A stretch of 64,000 bases of DNA. It comes from UBA8337 sp965221415. Lineage in GTDB: Bacteria; Pseudomonadota; Alphaproteobacteria; RS24. Made by a program: the position numbers and the translations under genes. Below the pieces are notes generated by a model. The model ran no database searches. It saw only the letters and a list, made by a program, of their open reading frames with translations, and was not told where the DNA came from. Below, in pieces: positions 26,328 to 34,764 of the stretch. The first letter of the stretch is position 1; each line of letters opens with the position of its first letter. The stretch is taken from positions 1-64,000 of the forward strand of contig OZ244887.1 in the NCBI GenBank assembly GCA_965221415.1. Reading direction: 5' to 3'.

Positions 26328-26359
26328 CTTAATTAGGCATCTTGCACGCTAAGGTCAAG
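26328..26359 (-). promoter_or_regulatory. Sigma-32 (RpoH) heat-shock promoter of grpE
   Basis: On the minus strand CTTG (26359-26356) and CCTAATTAAG (26337-26328) are 18 bp apart, with one mismatch to CYTATNTNNG. The same geometry as at dnaK strengthens the call. It gives a short leader of about 25 nt. Confidence 0.7.
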
Positions 26360-26458
26360 GGGGCGGCATAATTTCGTGATGGGGGCGGCTTGTTTCAGCA
26401 CGCGTGCCACGCTACACAAAGCTAAGAGAGTAGATGAGAGTATATGAAAGGAACGACC

Positions 26459-27196
26459 ATGACATCTTCACGCCCCTCTGGACGCCCCGCCGAGCAGCTG
26501 CGCGCGGTGAGCTTTGAAACCAATGTTTCCAAACATGCGGAGGGCTCGTGCTTGGTCAAGTTTGGCGACACGCATGTTCTGTGCACCGCCTCATTGGAAA
26601 CCCGCGTGCCGCCATGGATGCGCGGCAAAGGCAAAGGATGGGTCACCGCAGAATATGGCATGCTGCCGCGCTCGACGGGTGAGCGGATGCGCCGCGAAGC
26701 GAATGCGGGCAAGCCATCGGGGCGCACGCAAGAAATCCAGCGCCTTATCGGTCGCTCATTGCGTGCTGTGGTCAATCTTGAGGCACTCGGCGAAAATCAA
26801 ATCAGCCTCGATTGCGATGTGCTGCAAGCCGATGGCGGCACACGCACGGCGTCCATTACGGGTGCGTGGGTGGCGCTGTATCTGTGTGTTGAAAAAATGA
26901 AAGCCGACGGGTTGGTCTCCGGTGCTGTGATGGGCGATATATTGCGCGACCATGTCGCGGCCTTGTCTTGCGGTATTTATAACGGACTGCCCGTGGCCGA
27001 CCTCGATTATGACGAAGACAGTGTCGCTGACACAGATGGCAATTTTGTCATGACGGGGGCGGGTGCTATGGTTGAGATTCAAGCCACGGCCGAGGGAGCA
27101 GCGTTTGGCGAAGATGAGTTTATGCAGATTTTGGCACTGGCAAAAAGCGGCATTGCCGAATTGGTGGTGCTGCAAAAACAAGCGGTCGGTCTCTAA
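26459..27196 (+). CDS. rph: Ribonuclease PH
   Basis: About 245 residues. Phosphorolytic 3'-5' exoribonuclease that trims tRNA 3' ends. Family motifs RPSGRPAEQLRAVSFE, GWVTAEYGMLPRST, QEIQRLIGRSLRAVV and LQADGGTRTASITGA are all present. ATG 26459 is chosen for GAAAGGA eight bases upstream. The stop TAA overlaps the rdgB ATG. Confidence 0.97.
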   Translation: MTSSRPSGRPAEQLRAVSFETNVSKHAEGSCLVKFGDTHVLCTASLETRVPPWMRGKGKGWVTAEYGMLPRSTGERMRREANAGKPSGRTQEIQRLIGRSLRAVVNLEALGENQISLDCDVLQADGGTRTASITGAWVALYLCVEKMKADGLVSGAVMGDILRDHVAALSCGIYNGLPVADLDYDEDSVADTDGNFVMTGAGAMVEIQATAEGAAFGEDEFMQILALAKSGIAELVVLQKQAVGL

Positions 27197-27819
27197 TGCG
27201 CCGCGCCTTTGCCGATGAAAAGCTCATCGTTGCGAGCCATAATAAAGGCAAATTGAGTGAGATTGCTGAGTTACTGGCGCGCTTTAATGTCTCGCCTATC
27301 GGGGCGGCTGAATTGGGACTGCCCGCGCCAGAAGAAACCGGCGACACGTTTTTGGCCAATGCCGAGCTAAAGGCGTTGGCCGCTGCCACCACGGGCGCGC
27401 TGCCAGCTCTGTCGGATGATAGCGGTCTGGTGGTCGATGCGCTCGATGGCGCGCCGGGGATTTACTCTGCACGATGGGCGGAAACGCCGCACGGGCGCGA
27501 TTTCGAGTTTGCTATGCAAAAGATTGCCATGGCGCTCTCGCAGAAAAAGGATACCCCACACACCGCACGGTTTGTTTGCGCCTTGTCGCTGGCGTGGCCT
27601 GACGGGCATGTGGAAAGTTTCGAAGGCGTGGTCGAAGGCACACTCGTGTGGCCGATGCGAGGACAGAACGGGTTTGGCTATGACCCGATTTTTCTGCCGC
27701 AGGGCGGTGCTGAAACATTCGGGGAAATGGCACCTGCGGCGAAGCACGCCATATCGCATCGCGCCGATGCTTTTCGCCAATTGGTCGAGACTTGTTTTAG
27801 CCATGTCTCCTCCGCATAA
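27196..27819 (+). CDS. rdgB: RdgB/HAM1-family XTP/dITP pyrophosphatase
   Basis: 207 residues. Removes non-canonical purine triphosphates. SHNKGKLSEI, ALSDDSGLVVDALDGAPGIYSARW and GQNGFGYDPIFLP are family signatures. TAATG junction with rph; overlaps hemW by 17 bases. Confidence 0.97.
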   Translation: MRRAFADEKLIVASHNKGKLSEIAELLARFNVSPIGAAELGLPAPEETGDTFLANAELKALAAATTGALPALSDDSGLVVDALDGAPGIYSARWAETPHGRDFEFAMQKIAMALSQKKDTPHTARFVCALSLAWPDGHVESFEGVVEGTLVWPMRGQNGFGYDPIFLPQGGAETFGEMAPAAKHAISHRADAFRQLVETCFSHVSSA

Positions 27820-28957
27820 ATCGCCCCCGCTTGGCATTTATGTGCATTGGCCATTTTGTGCAGCCATCTGTCCCTATTGCGATTTTAATGTACACCTCAT
27901 CCGCGACAATCAATCTGTAGATTGGTTGCCCGCCTATCGTGCCGAGTTGGCCTATGGCAAAACCCGCCGCCCCGAGGGGTCGGTCGAGACGGTGTTTTTT
28001 GGCGGCGGCACACCCTCGCTCATGCCTGCCTCATTGGTGGCGGGTATTTTGGGCGAAATCGATAGCCTCTGGGGGTTGGCAGCCGACGCTGAAGTCACAT
28101 TAGAGGCCAATCCGATGAGCGCGCCTAAGACGCATTTGGCGGATGTGCATGCGGCGGGTATCACGCGCCTTTCGCTTGGGGTGCAAGCGTTTGATGATAC
28201 GGCACTGCGCTTTTTGGGGCGCACGCACACGGCGCAGCACGCGCGTATGGCGTTTGAGGCGGCGCAAAAGATTTTCCCCCGCAGCTCGTTTGACCTTATT
28301 TATGCGCGCCCGCATCAGCAGCTAGAGGCGTGGACGCAAGAATTATCGGCGGCACTAGAACTTGGTAGCCAGCACATGTCGCTCTATCAATTAACCATTG
28401 AACCAGACACGCCTTTTGCGCGGCTGCAGCAGGCGGGAAAATTGACCGTGCCCGATGATGATGCAGCCGCCGATATGTATGAGGCCACGCAAGCACTGTG
28501 CGAAGCGGCAGGCCTGCCTGCTTATGAAGTGTCTAATCACGCCGCACCTGGCCATGCCTGTCGCCATAATGTGGCGAGTTGGCAGGGCGGCGATTATCTT
28601 GGCATTGGCCCCGGCGCACATGGACGTTTAAGCCATGAGGGGGCGCGGGTTTCGACGCTCGCCCACCGCCAACCCGCCGACTGGTTGGCGCAGGTAAACG
28701 CCCAAGGCCATGGATGGGCGCACGAGACTCTGCTTGATGACGAAGCCAATGCGCATGAGGCGGTGCTTTTGGGGTTGCGATTGGTCGAGGGTATTGGGCT
28801 TTCGGCTCTGGCGGCGCGTGGTGTTGCGCTTGCGCCCGCATGCATTGCGGCAGCGCGCGCCGATGGTTTGTTGAGGGATGATACAACAAGATTGCAAGCC
28901 AGTCCGCGCGGGCGGCTTTTGCTCGACCATCTTATCGCGCGCTTGTTTGGGGTGTAG
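27803..28957 (+). CDS. hemW: HemW, radical SAM haem chaperone (coproporphyrinogen oxidase-like)
   Basis: About 384 residues. Iron-sulphur motif CAAICPYC (Cys19, 23, 26), VFFGGGTPSLMP and a HemN-like C-terminal domain (GIGPGAHGRL). It has the short-form HemW architecture; HemW binds haem and is not a true HemN. ATG 27803 inside the rdgB 3' end gives the normal N-terminus. The rph-rdgB-hemW order is widespread. Its 3' end overlaps the convergent lipoprotein gene by 26 bp. Confidence 0.95.
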   Translation: MSPPHKSPPLGIYVHWPFCAAICPYCDFNVHLIRDNQSVDWLPAYRAELAYGKTRRPEGSVETVFFGGGTPSLMPASLVAGILGEIDSLWGLAADAEVTLEANPMSAPKTHLADVHAAGITRLSLGVQAFDDTALRFLGRTHTAQHARMAFEAAQKIFPRSSFDLIYARPHQQLEAWTQELSAALELGSQHMSLYQLTIEPDTPFARLQQAGKLTVPDDDAAADMYEATQALCEAAGLPAYEVSNHAAPGHACRHNVASWQGGDYLGIGPGAHGRLSHEGARVSTLAHRQPADWLAQVNAQGHGWAHETLLDDEANAHEAVLLGLRLVEGIGLSALAARGVALAPACIAAARADGLLRDDTTRLQASPRGRLLLDHLIARLFGV

Positions 28958-30497
28958 CGCCCTCCTCATTCGTTAGCCCATTGGTTAAAACGAGGTCTGG
29001 GTTTTCGCGCTTCAGGCTTTCGGCCAGTGCAATCGCCGAGCGCATATGGCGGTCATGGTCGACAAAACTCGCGGGCGCACGGCTGACTAAATTGGGCGTC
29101 TTGGCGGTGATTTCTTGTACGGCCAGCCCGCGTTCATTAAGCCCGCCCGCGTGCAGTCGCAAAATGCCATCAAGACCTGTAAAGCCGTTCGCATCGGTGA
29201 GCATTCTTTTATGGAAAGGCGCTTGCGTACTGACACGTGTAAGGCGTGCGGCCAAGCTTACCGCGTCATAGGCCATGGACGACAGACGCGGCGGGGTCAT
29301 GCGATAGACGCGTTCATAGCGCGTGGAAAAACCATCCCAATTTTTCGGATTGGGCGCGGCATACCACCCGCCGTGCAAAGGCGGCTCTTGCGCGAGGCTT
29401 GGGTCATCCCATAAGGCACTGCCGATGAATTTGACGCGGCGAGGGTCGACATCGAAATACGGCAAAAGCGGCGCCAGATTTCTCAACGCCAAGCCGCCCT
29501 CTGGCATGAACACGGCATCATAGGGTATCTCGCCCAGCGTTTCGGTGAGCTTCAGCGTCTCATAGGCTGAGGTGAGTTCAGGCGCGATATCGACCAGCGC
29601 ACGGAACAAGGCATCAGGCTCGATGGTGTCAAAATTATCGCCGCGCAACTCGAGCGGTGTTAGGGCGCGGGCTTCTTGTATGAGCTGCGCCATTTGGGCG
29701 GCGTGGGCTGCCGTGCGGCGGTCGAATTGCGCAAGCCGACGCACGGGGTCGAACATGGCCTTGGCATCGGGCGGGTAGGTTTCGATTTGGACAATCGTGC
29801 CGCCAAAGCGGGCGACTTCAGCGCGAAAGCTTTCGCTAATCCGCGTGCCAAACCGACCTTCAGGAACAAGCGCACCAAACCGCGTGAGCCCTTGGGCGAT
29901 GGCTTGCGAGACGATACGGCGGGTGTTCTGCTCTGGCAAAAACCCCAACACCCAAACGTCGTTTGTCGCGGCACTACTATCATTGGAAAAGGCCAAAGCG
30001 GGAATATCACGCCCTGCCAGATAGGGCGCGATGGCTTTGGCGGAACTGGCAAAAAGCGGGCCAATGAGAATATCTGCGTCCGCCGCGATGGCAGCTTTTG
30101 CAGCCTCAATCGCCCCTTGCGGCGTGCCTTTTGTATCGTGTAGCCGCAAAACAAAACTCGATGCGCCAGTTTGACCAGCATCAAATAGAGCCAATTGCGC
30201 GGCATTATAAAGATGCGTCGAGAGGGTACGAATATTGTCGCGGCGGTCGCCCATGGGCAATAAAAGCCCGACGACGACAGCATCTTTCTGGCGCGGCGGG
30301 GCGGTGGGATAAGCCTTTGTGTCGAAGTCGATTTTTTCGCCAGAAGCACGTCGCGCATCAAAAAAAGACCCGCCCGCCGATGGGTCGCTTGGCGCCCCAC
30401 ACGCAGTCACCCCTAAAGCACAGCCAACCAAACACAGGCGGCGGATTTGTGACCAAACATGTTTTAACGAGCTGGGCTTTAAAGAGTTGAGTTTCAT
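28932..30497 (-). CDS. LpoA-like penicillin-binding protein activator (periplasmic-binding-fold lipoprotein)
   Basis: 521 residues. Lipoprotein signal with hydrophobic LCLVGCALGV and lipobox GVTAC, lipidated Cys33. The remainder resembles a type 1 periplasmic-binding fold (VVVGLLLPMGDRR, DADILIGPLFASSAKAIAPY), as in LppC/LpoA outer-membrane activators of peptidoglycan synthases. Divergence from rsmI-yraN-gshB is the usual context in alphaproteobacteria. A role as activator is by family, not shown for this class. Confidence 0.87.
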   Translation of the reverse strand: MKLNSLKPSSLKHVWSQIRRLCLVGCALGVTACGAPSDPSAGGSFFDARRASGEKIDFDTKAYPTAPPRQKDAVVVGLLLPMGDRRDNIRTLSTHLYNAAQLALFDAGQTGASSFVLRLHDTKGTPQGAIEAAKAAIAADADILIGPLFASSAKAIAPYLAGRDIPALAFSNDSSAATNDVWVLGFLPEQNTRRIVSQAIAQGLTRFGALVPEGRFGTRISESFRAEVARFGGTIVQIETYPPDAKAMFDPVRRLAQFDRRTAAHAAQMAQLIQEARALTPLELRGDNFDTIEPDALFRALVDIAPELTSAYETLKLTETLGEIPYDAVFMPEGGLALRNLAPLLPYFDVDPRRVKFIGSALWDDPSLAQEPPLHGGWYAAPNPKNWDGFSTRYERVYRMTPPRLSSMAYDAVSLAARLTRVSTQAPFHKRMLTDANGFTGLDGILRLHAGGLNERGLAVQEITAKTPNLVSRAPASFVDHDRHMRSAIALAESLKRENPDLVLTNGLTNEEGATPQTSAR

Positions 30498-30662
30498 CGC
30501 ACACCTTGCATAATTTTATAGGCATAATTTTGTCGCGCTTGGCCGAACCTATCGCCCTCATTGGCGCAAGTAAAGCATCGGCTTCATTTAAGCAGCAAAT
30601 GTGGCAGCAATGCGGGGGGCATTTTATCTTGCTTTTCGTTTGCGCCTGCGGTTTCTAGTCAT

Positions 30663-31532
30663 ATGAACGAGACTGAGCCAATTGCGCTGGCCTGCGGGCT
30701 TTATATTGTCGCAACGCCTTTGGGCAATGTGCGCGATATTACGCTGCGGGCATTGGATGTGCTGAGCGCGGCCGATGTGATTTTGTGCGAAGACACACGC
30801 GTGTCGGGCAAGCTGACGGCACGCTATAAAATCACCACTCAGCGCATGGCCTATCACGAACATAATGCGACTGCGATGCGGCCTAAGATTCTCGCCCGCC
30901 TCGCCAAGGGGGCGGCTGTGGCACTCATTTCGGATGCAGGCACGCCGCTTATTTCTGACCCCGGCATCCCATTGGTGCGCGCGGTGCGTGCCGCAGGGCA
31001 TGACGTGTTTAGCGTGCCGGGGGCTTCCGCCCCGATTGCTGCCCTGTCGGTCGCAGGCCTGCCAACCGATAGATTTACCTTTGCGGGATTTTTGCCGCCC
31101 AAGCAGGGCGCACGGCGGCGCGCGCTCGCTGACTTCAAATCCCATACCGCGACATTGGTTTTGTTTGAAAGCGCCAAGCGCGTGGTGGCGCTGATTGATG
31201 ATATTGAAACCGAATTGGGCGCGCGCGAGATATGCGTCGCGCGTGAATTGACCAAGAAATTCGAAGAATTGGTTTTTGGCACGGCCGCTGACTTAAAGGC
31301 GCGGTTTGCCGACACCCCACCGCGCGGCGAACTGGTCGTGTTGGTCGCCCCCGGCGCGCAAGCCGTGCCGCAGGACAGCGATATCGATGCGATGTTGCAG
31401 GATGCTTTGACCAGCCTGAGCCGCCGCGATGCGGTGCAGTCGGTGGCCGAGATGACGGGGCTGAAGCGCAAAGATGTGTACACACGCGCGCTCTTGTTGC
31501 CAGATAAAGCGCAAGATAATGAGCCAGAATAA
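30663..31532 (+). CDS. rsmI: 16S rRNA (cytidine1402-2'-O)-methyltransferase RsmI
   Basis: About 289 residues. Tetrapyrrole-methylase fold with LYIVATPLGNVRDITLRAL, CEDTRVSGKL, ISDAGTPLISDPG and VPGASAPIAALSVAGL. ATG 30663 is picked because the extra residues of the 30561 frame are not family-like, though no strong ribosome site is visible. It overlaps yraN by 14 bases. Confidence 0.96.
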   Translation: MNETEPIALACGLYIVATPLGNVRDITLRALDVLSAADVILCEDTRVSGKLTARYKITTQRMAYHEHNATAMRPKILARLAKGAAVALISDAGTPLISDPGIPLVRAVRAAGHDVFSVPGASAPIAALSVAGLPTDRFTFAGFLPPKQGARRRALADFKSHTATLVLFESAKRVVALIDDIETELGAREICVARELTKKFEELVFGTAADLKARFADTPPRGELVVLVAPGAQAVPQDSDIDAMLQDALTSLSRRDAVQSVAEMTGLKRKDVYTRALLLPDKAQDNEPE

Positions 31533-31881
31533 ACAACGCGCTACCAAAGCAGGGCGGCGGGCTGAGTTTTGGGCGGCGTGGCTGCTGCGGCTCAAAGCCT
31601 ATCGCATCCTTGCGCGCAATTATCGCAACCGCATGGGCGAGATTGATATTATTGCGCGGCGCGGCACGCTATTGGTTCTGGTCGAGGTGAAATACCGCCC
31701 CGATATGGAGCAAGCAAAGCAAGCCGTAAGCGTGCGCCAATGGCAGCGCATCGAGCGCGCCGCGACTGATTTTGTCGCTTCGCATAAAGTTTTGCACGGG
31801 TGCAGGTGGCGGTTTGATGTGGTGGCCTGTGCGCCGCGCAAATGGCCTAAACATATTGAAGATGCGTGGCGCACACGCTAA
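31519..31881 (+). CDS. yraN: YraN/UPF0102 endonuclease-like protein
   Basis: 120 residues. Small nuclease-fold family with RRAEFWAAWLLRLKAYRILARNYR and GEIDIIARRGTLLVLVEVKYR, where the Asp and the EVK motif are the putative metal site. Function unknown; usually next to rsmI, as here. The start lies inside the rsmI end. Confidence 0.93.
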   Translation: MSQNKQRATKAGRRAEFWAAWLLRLKAYRILARNYRNRMGEIDIIARRGTLLVLVEVKYRPDMEQAKQAVSVRQWQRIERAATDFVASHKVLHGCRWRFDVVACAPRKWPKHIEDAWRTR

Positions 31882-31912
31882 AGCTTGAGGGGATGTTTTA
31901 AGGAGAACGCGT

Positions 31913-32851
31913 ATGGCGTTGAAGATTGCTGTTCAAATGGACCCGATTGGCGATATCGACATTGTTGGGGACACAAGTTTTGCGTTGGCGCTAGAGGCGC
32001 AAGCGCGCGGGCATGAATTGTATTATTATGAGCCCGATGGCTTGCGCTTGCGCGATGGGGTGGTGAGCACCACTCTGCACCCCTTAAAACTTGCTGATGT
32101 GGTGGGTGCGCATTTTGAACTGGGTGACGCACGAGTTGTGGATTTGCGCGAGATGGACGTGATTTTGATGCGCCAAGACCCGCCTTTCGACATGCATTAT
32201 ATTTCGACCACGCATTTTCTTGAACGGGTGCATCCGCATACGCTGGTGGTGAATGACCCTGCCTCGGTGCGCAACGCGCCTGAAAAAATATTCCCCGTCG
32301 AGTTTGACGGCTTGTTGCCGCCGACTTTGATGACCCGTGACCGTGCGGCACTCGAAGCCTTTCGCGCTGAGTTTGGCGACATCATCGTCAAGCCGATTTT
32401 TGGCAATGGCGGGGCTGGGGTGTTTCGGCTGCGCGAAACGGATGAGAATTTCGGCGCGCTGATAGATATGTTTTTAGAAGGCCGCGAGCCAGTGATTGCT
32501 CAGCAATATTTGCCGCATGTGCGCCAAGGCGATAAGCGGGTTATTTTGGTCGAAGGCGAAGCCGTGGGCGCACTGAACCGCGTGCCTGCCGAGGGTGACG
32601 CACGTGCCAATGTGCATGTTGGCGGCACGCCAGAGGCGGCGGGGTTGACCGACCGTGATTTGGAAATCGCGGCGCAAATTGGCCCAAGGTTGAAACAGCT
32701 TGGCATTATTTTTGCCGGCCTTGATATTATCGGCGATTATCTGACCGAGATTAATGTCACTTCGCCCACATGTGTGCGTGAGATTAAGGCGTTTGGCGGC
32801 CCCGATATCGCGGCGATGATTATCGATGCGATTGAAGCCCGCCGCACATAA
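31913..32851 (+). CDS. gshB: Glutathione synthetase
   Basis: 312 residues. ATP-grasp ligase joining gamma-glutamylcysteine and glycine. VQMDPIGDIDIVGDTSFAL start, VKPIFGNGGAGVFR and EINVTSPTCVREI are typical. AAGGAG precedes the ATG. It ends one base before the convergent small gene. Confidence 0.97.
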   Translation: MALKIAVQMDPIGDIDIVGDTSFALALEAQARGHELYYYEPDGLRLRDGVVSTTLHPLKLADVVGAHFELGDARVVDLREMDVILMRQDPPFDMHYISTTHFLERVHPHTLVVNDPASVRNAPEKIFPVEFDGLLPPTLMTRDRAALEAFRAEFGDIIVKPIFGNGGAGVFRLRETDENFGALIDMFLEGREPVIAQQYLPHVRQGDKRVILVEGEAVGALNRVPAEGDARANVHVGGTPEAAGLTDRDLEIAAQIGPRLKQLGIIFAGLDIIGDYLTEINVTSPTCVREIKAFGGPDIAAMIIDAIEARRT

Positions 32852-32852
32852 T

Positions 32853-33122
32853 TTATTGTTTGCGGTAGATATTTTGCTGCGCCAACGCATCGGTTGAAAT
32901 CATCCGTTGCTGGTCGCTTTCTTGATTGACCAGACGCGCATGCGGCAAATTGTTAAAGCGGCATAATTCGGTTACCAACCAGAAACTTTGAAACGTTCTA
33001 TCGACCGAGCCGTCCATCGATAAAGGCGCGAGGCCTATCGGGCGCAGAATGTCTTCATTGCCCGTTAATTTTTCGGCAAACACATCACCGAGTTGAACAC
33101 TTACACGTTTACACCTGAACAT
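32853..33122 (-). CDS. Small protein of unknown function
   Basis: 89 residues from ATG 33122, which has AGAGG seven bases upstream; a longer frame from 33176 lacks this. I do not recognise the sequence. It is mixed charged/hydrophobic with no signal peptide, membrane helix or cysteine cluster; segments such as GLAPLSMDGSVDRTFQSFW look like a folded core. It fills the gap between gshB and comM exactly, ending one base from gshB. Reality as a gene is likely but not certain. Confidence 0.55.
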   Translation of the reverse strand: MFRCKRVSVQLGDVFAEKLTGNEDILRPIGLAPLSMDGSVDRTFQSFWLVTELCRFNNLPHARLVNQESDQQRMISTDALAQQNIYRKQ

Positions 33123-33252
33123 AACAAACCTCTTTTGCTTACGCCTGCTTGGGTCAGGCTGTTTTATCTTTTGCATGTGCGCAAATCAAGGCGGTGCTTG
33201 TGGGGTTGGACTTTATTCCCTAAGGTGTTGCTTCAGAACAATAAGAAAAATC

Positions 33253-34761
33253 ATGGTTGCTCACGTAAAAACAATAGCCTTTAAGGGTGTCGATGCTTTG
33301 CCAATCGACGTGCAAGTGCATCTCGCACCCGGCCAAAATGCGTTCACGGTGGTGGGTCTGCCCGATAAATCGGTCGCAGAAAGCCGCGAGCGCGTACGCG
33401 CCGCCCTGAGCGCCGTTGGCTTGGCACTGCCCTATGACCGCATCACGATAAATCTATCGCCTGCCGATTTACCCAAGGAGGGAAGCCATTATGATGTCCC
33501 GATTGCGCTCGGATTGCTCGTGGCGATGCAAGTGTTGCCGCAAGAAGATGTGGCCGACTTTTATGTGATGGGTGAGTTGGGCTTGGATGGTGCGTGTATT
33601 GGTGTGCCGGGCGCGCTGCCTGCGGCGATGGCGGCGTTAGAGGTAGGCTTCGGGTTGATTTGTCCTGCCGAATGTGGGTCTGAAGCGGCATGGTCGGGGC
33701 TGGCCGCCCCCGATAGGCCGGGCATTGTGGCGGCAAATAATCTGCTCGATATCATCAACCATTTGCGCGGCACGAAGCAACTCATGCCGCCGCGTGTCGA
33801 GCGCGATGCGTTGAGCCAACCCTATCCAGATATGGCTGATGTGCGCGGACAGCCGCAAGCTCGTTTGGCCTTAGAAGTCGCGGCGGCTGGCGGGCATAAT
33901 TTATTGATGAGCGGGCCACCTGGGGCAGGTAAATCAATGTTGGCGGCACGCTTGCCGGGATTATTGCCAGAGCTGCAACCGTCTGACAGGTTAGAAATAT
34001 CCGTTATCGAAAGCCTATCGTCACCGCGCGGCGGTGTTCGGCTCGCAGCCCAAAGGCCGTTTCGTGCGCCGCATCATTCGGCTTCCATGGCAGCACTCAT
34101 TGGCGGTGGCCGCCACGCAAAACCCGGCGAGATATCGTTGGCACATTGCGGCGTTTTATTCCTCGATGAGCTGCCCGAGTTTTCGCGCCAAACATTAGAT
34201 GCGCTGCGCCAACCGATTGAAACGGGTCGGGTTGAAGTCGCCCGTGCCGAAGCGCATATTGCCTATCATGCGCGTTTTCAATTAATCGCGGCGATGAATC
34301 CATGTCGCTGTGGTCATGCCGATGATGCTGATTTGGCGTGTCATCGCTTGCCGTTGTGTCGGCAGGAATATTTGGCCAAGATTTCGGGCCCACTTTTTGA
34401 CCGTTTTGATATTCGTATTGATGTGCCGCCAGTTGCGTTGTCGAGCATGATAGCCGATGAAAAGGGTGAGCCGAGTAGCGCAATCGCTGCGCGTGTTGCT
34501 GAGGCACAAGCCTATCAGTTGGCGCGGCAAGAGTGCTTGAACGCGCGTCTTGACGGCGACCGCTTGCGGGCGATGGCCAGTCCAGATGCGGCGGGACAAA
34601 AACTGCTCGATGCGATTATCGATGATGGGCGGATGACCGCACGCGGCTATAATCGGGTCTTGCGCGTGGCGCGGTCATTGGCCGATTTGCAAAGCCGCGC
34701 GCAACCCGATGCCAGCGATATCGCCACGGCCTTATTATGGCGCGGTGTGCGCTCACCTTAA
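33253..34761 (+). CDS. comM: ComM/YifB-type Mg-chelatase-like AAA+ ATPase
   Basis: About 502 residues. N-terminal ChlI-like domain (QNAFTVVGLPDKSVAESRE), AAA+ core with Walker A GPPGAGKS (221-228), LFLDELPEF, a cysteine/histidine zinc motif (NPCRCGH...CHRLPLC) and a C-terminal domain. ComM is a hexameric helicase promoting branch migration during natural transformation. ATG 33253 gives the canonical MVAxVxTxAFxG start. It ends three bases from the convergent maeB. Confidence 0.95.
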   Translation: MVAHVKTIAFKGVDALPIDVQVHLAPGQNAFTVVGLPDKSVAESRERVRAALSAVGLALPYDRITINLSPADLPKEGSHYDVPIALGLLVAMQVLPQEDVADFYVMGELGLDGACIGVPGALPAAMAALEVGFGLICPAECGSEAAWSGLAAPDRPGIVAANNLLDIINHLRGTKQLMPPRVERDALSQPYPDMADVRGQPQARLALEVAAAGGHNLLMSGPPGAGKSMLAARLPGLLPELQPSDRLEISVIESLSSPRGGVRLAAQRPFRAPHHSASMAALIGGGRHAKPGEISLAHCGVLFLDELPEFSRQTLDALRQPIETGRVEVARAEAHIAYHARFQLIAAMNPCRCGHADDADLACHRLPLCRQEYLAKISGPLFDRFDIRIDVPPVALSSMIADEKGEPSSAIAARVAEAQAYQLARQECLNARLDGDRLRAMASPDAAGQKLLDAIIDDGRMTARGYNRVLRVARSLADLQSRAQPDASDIATALLWRGVRSP

Positions 34762-34764
34762 GGG

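Noticed and set aside
30498..30662. tRNA or small RNA in the gap between the lipoprotein gene and rsmI
   Set aside because: No cloverleaf, CCA end or T-loop motif was found; it is more simply a divergent promoter region.
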